A DNA stretch of 6,471 nt from Deltaproteobacteria bacterium (lineage in GTDB: Bacteria; Desulfobacterota; Desulfobulbia; Desulfobulbales; Desulfobulbaceae): NCBI GenBank assembly GCA_013151365.1, contig JAADIK010000199.1:1-6471 (forward strand), given 5' to 3'. The notes beneath the pieces were generated by a model, which was given only the letters and a program-made list of their open reading frames with translations, ran no database searches and was not told where the DNA came from. Below, piece by piece: positions 5,709 through 6,471 of the stretch. The number at the start of each line of letters is the position of its first letter. Within the stretch, counting starts at the first letter, position 1. The position numbers and the translations under genes were made by a program.

Positions 5709-6471
5709 TTACCTGACATAACCGGGGCCGGCAACCACGAAGGCGTCGGGATAACCGCGGCCCTTGAGTTGTCGCGCAAAACTCCTGGCAGCGTTCAGGG
5801 ACCTGCCGGTAAAGATCAGCACCCGGTATTTTGTTCTCCTTGTATTATTGAAGCGAATGACAACCCTGGCCCCGCCGTCGGCGAAACGATGCGCGAGTCT
5901 TTCCGCATTCTTACGGTTTGAGAAGGCCCCCACCTGCACATAGAACCAACCACGGTAGAAGTCCCTATGTCGCAGCGCGCCGGGCCGCCGTGAGGGCCTC
6001 CGGGCGCCGGGAGCGCCTGCTCTGCCAAGGGCGATGATCCGGACCCTGGCCGTTCCCCTGCCCAGCATATCCAGTTTGCGGGCCGCGGCATAGCTGAGAT
6101 CGATGATCCTTCTTTTGGCAAAGGGACCGCGGTCGTTAACCCGGACAGTCGTCTCCCTGCCGTTTTCAAGGTTTTTGACCAGCAGGATGGTGTTCATGGG
6201 CAGGGTTTTGTGGGCCGCCGTTGCAGCGTACATGTTGAAAATCTCGCCGTTGGCGGTGCGTTTGCCCTGAAACTGCCTGCCGTACCAGGAGGCCATGCCG
6301 GTTTCCCGGTACCCAGCAGCCGAGTTTATCGGATAGTAGGCTTGGTTGTTGATCACATAGGGGCGCTGTGTGCCCCGGCCGGTTCCGGCCGGTATCCTCG
6401 CCCTGAACGGTATGGTCGGGGCGCAGGCGGAGACCATGAAGGCCAGGGCCAGGCTCAGTGCGAGCCGTATC
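5709..6471 (-). CDS. rlpA: RlpA-family septal-ring lytic transglycosylase lipoprotein, 5' end cut by window edge
   Basis: RlpA proteins are outer-membrane lipoproteins that cleave peptidoglycan strands lacking stem peptides, often at the division septum. Numbering from the first in-window Met (6437), the RlpA double-psi beta-barrel spans about 47-137 (GMASWYGRQFQGKRTANGE, then VNDRGPF). Glu65, His76 and Asp102 have the same spacing as Glu120, His131 and Asp157 reported for the Pseudomonas aeruginosa enzyme. A basic linker follows (about 138-162), then a C-terminal SPOR domain (about 163-239) beginning GWFYVQVGAFS, which binds denuded glycan. The frame stays open past that Met to the edge and encodes IRLALSLALAF before MVSAC. 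This makes a hydrophobic signal peptide with a VSAC lipobox, so the real start is just outside the window and at least 11 residues are added. It converges on trpF; no terminator is evident between them. Confidence 0.93.
   Translation of the reverse strand, partial: IRLALSLALAFMVSACAPTIPFRARIPAGTGRGTQRPYVINNQAYYPINSAAGYRETGMASWYGRQFQGKRTANGEIFNMYAATAAHKTLPMNTILLVKNLENGRETTVRVNDRGPFAKRRIIDLSYAAARKLDMLGRGTARVRIIALGRAGAPGARRPSRRPGALRHRDFYRGWFYVQVGAFSNRKNAERLAHRFADGGARVVIRFNNTRRTKYRVLIFTGRSLNAARSFARQLKGRGYPDAFVVAGPGYVR

Overview
This window is an ordinary biosynthetic and housekeeping stretch of a Gram-negative bacterium with GC-rich coding DNA. It holds the tail of a pentapeptide-repeat gene, the ribosomal protein gene rpsT, a five-gene tryptophan operon (trpE-trpG-trpD-trpC-trpF), and a convergent rlpA-type lipoprotein gene cut by the right edge. 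An RlpA/SPOR lipoprotein points to an outer-membrane-bearing organism. Separate trpG, trpC and trpF genes, with no trpG-trpD or trpC-trpF fusion, argue against an enteric bacterium. My best inference is a deltaproteobacterial (Desulfobacterota-like) lineage, but this rests on gene style and was not tested by any search.

Layout: 1-294 is the 3' end of a pentapeptide-repeat CDS (+). 295-421 is an AT-rich spacer with a good sigma70-type promoter for rpsT. 422-694 is rpsT (+), followed by a strong intrinsic terminator at 742-781. 782-998 is non-coding and is mostly a roughly 155-bp repeat-like element with imperfect terminal inverted repeats and a long internal hairpin. It forms the leader region of the trp operon. 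999-5685 is trpEGDCF (+), with tight junctions at trpE/trpG (3 nt) and trpC/trpF (ATGA overlap) and looser ones at trpG/trpD (47 nt, with a small hairpin) and trpD/trpC (60 nt, with a short inverted copy of the upstream repeat). 5709-6471 is rlpA (-), whose stop lies 23 nt from the trpF stop.

Together the trp genes take chorismate to indole-3-glycerol phosphate: TrpE with TrpG makes anthranilate, TrpD adds the phosphoribosyl group, TrpF isomerises and TrpC closes the indole ring. The last enzyme, tryptophan synthase (trpB, trpA), is not present after trpF and must be encoded elsewhere if the pathway is complete.

I found no previously undescribed system here. The observations most worth following are (i) the repeat family, with one long copy in the trpE leader and one short copy that looks like its two ends joined and that contains the trpD stop codon, and (ii) the rlpA start: the open frame runs past the first in-window Met to the window edge and shows a lipoprotein signal peptide with a lipobox.
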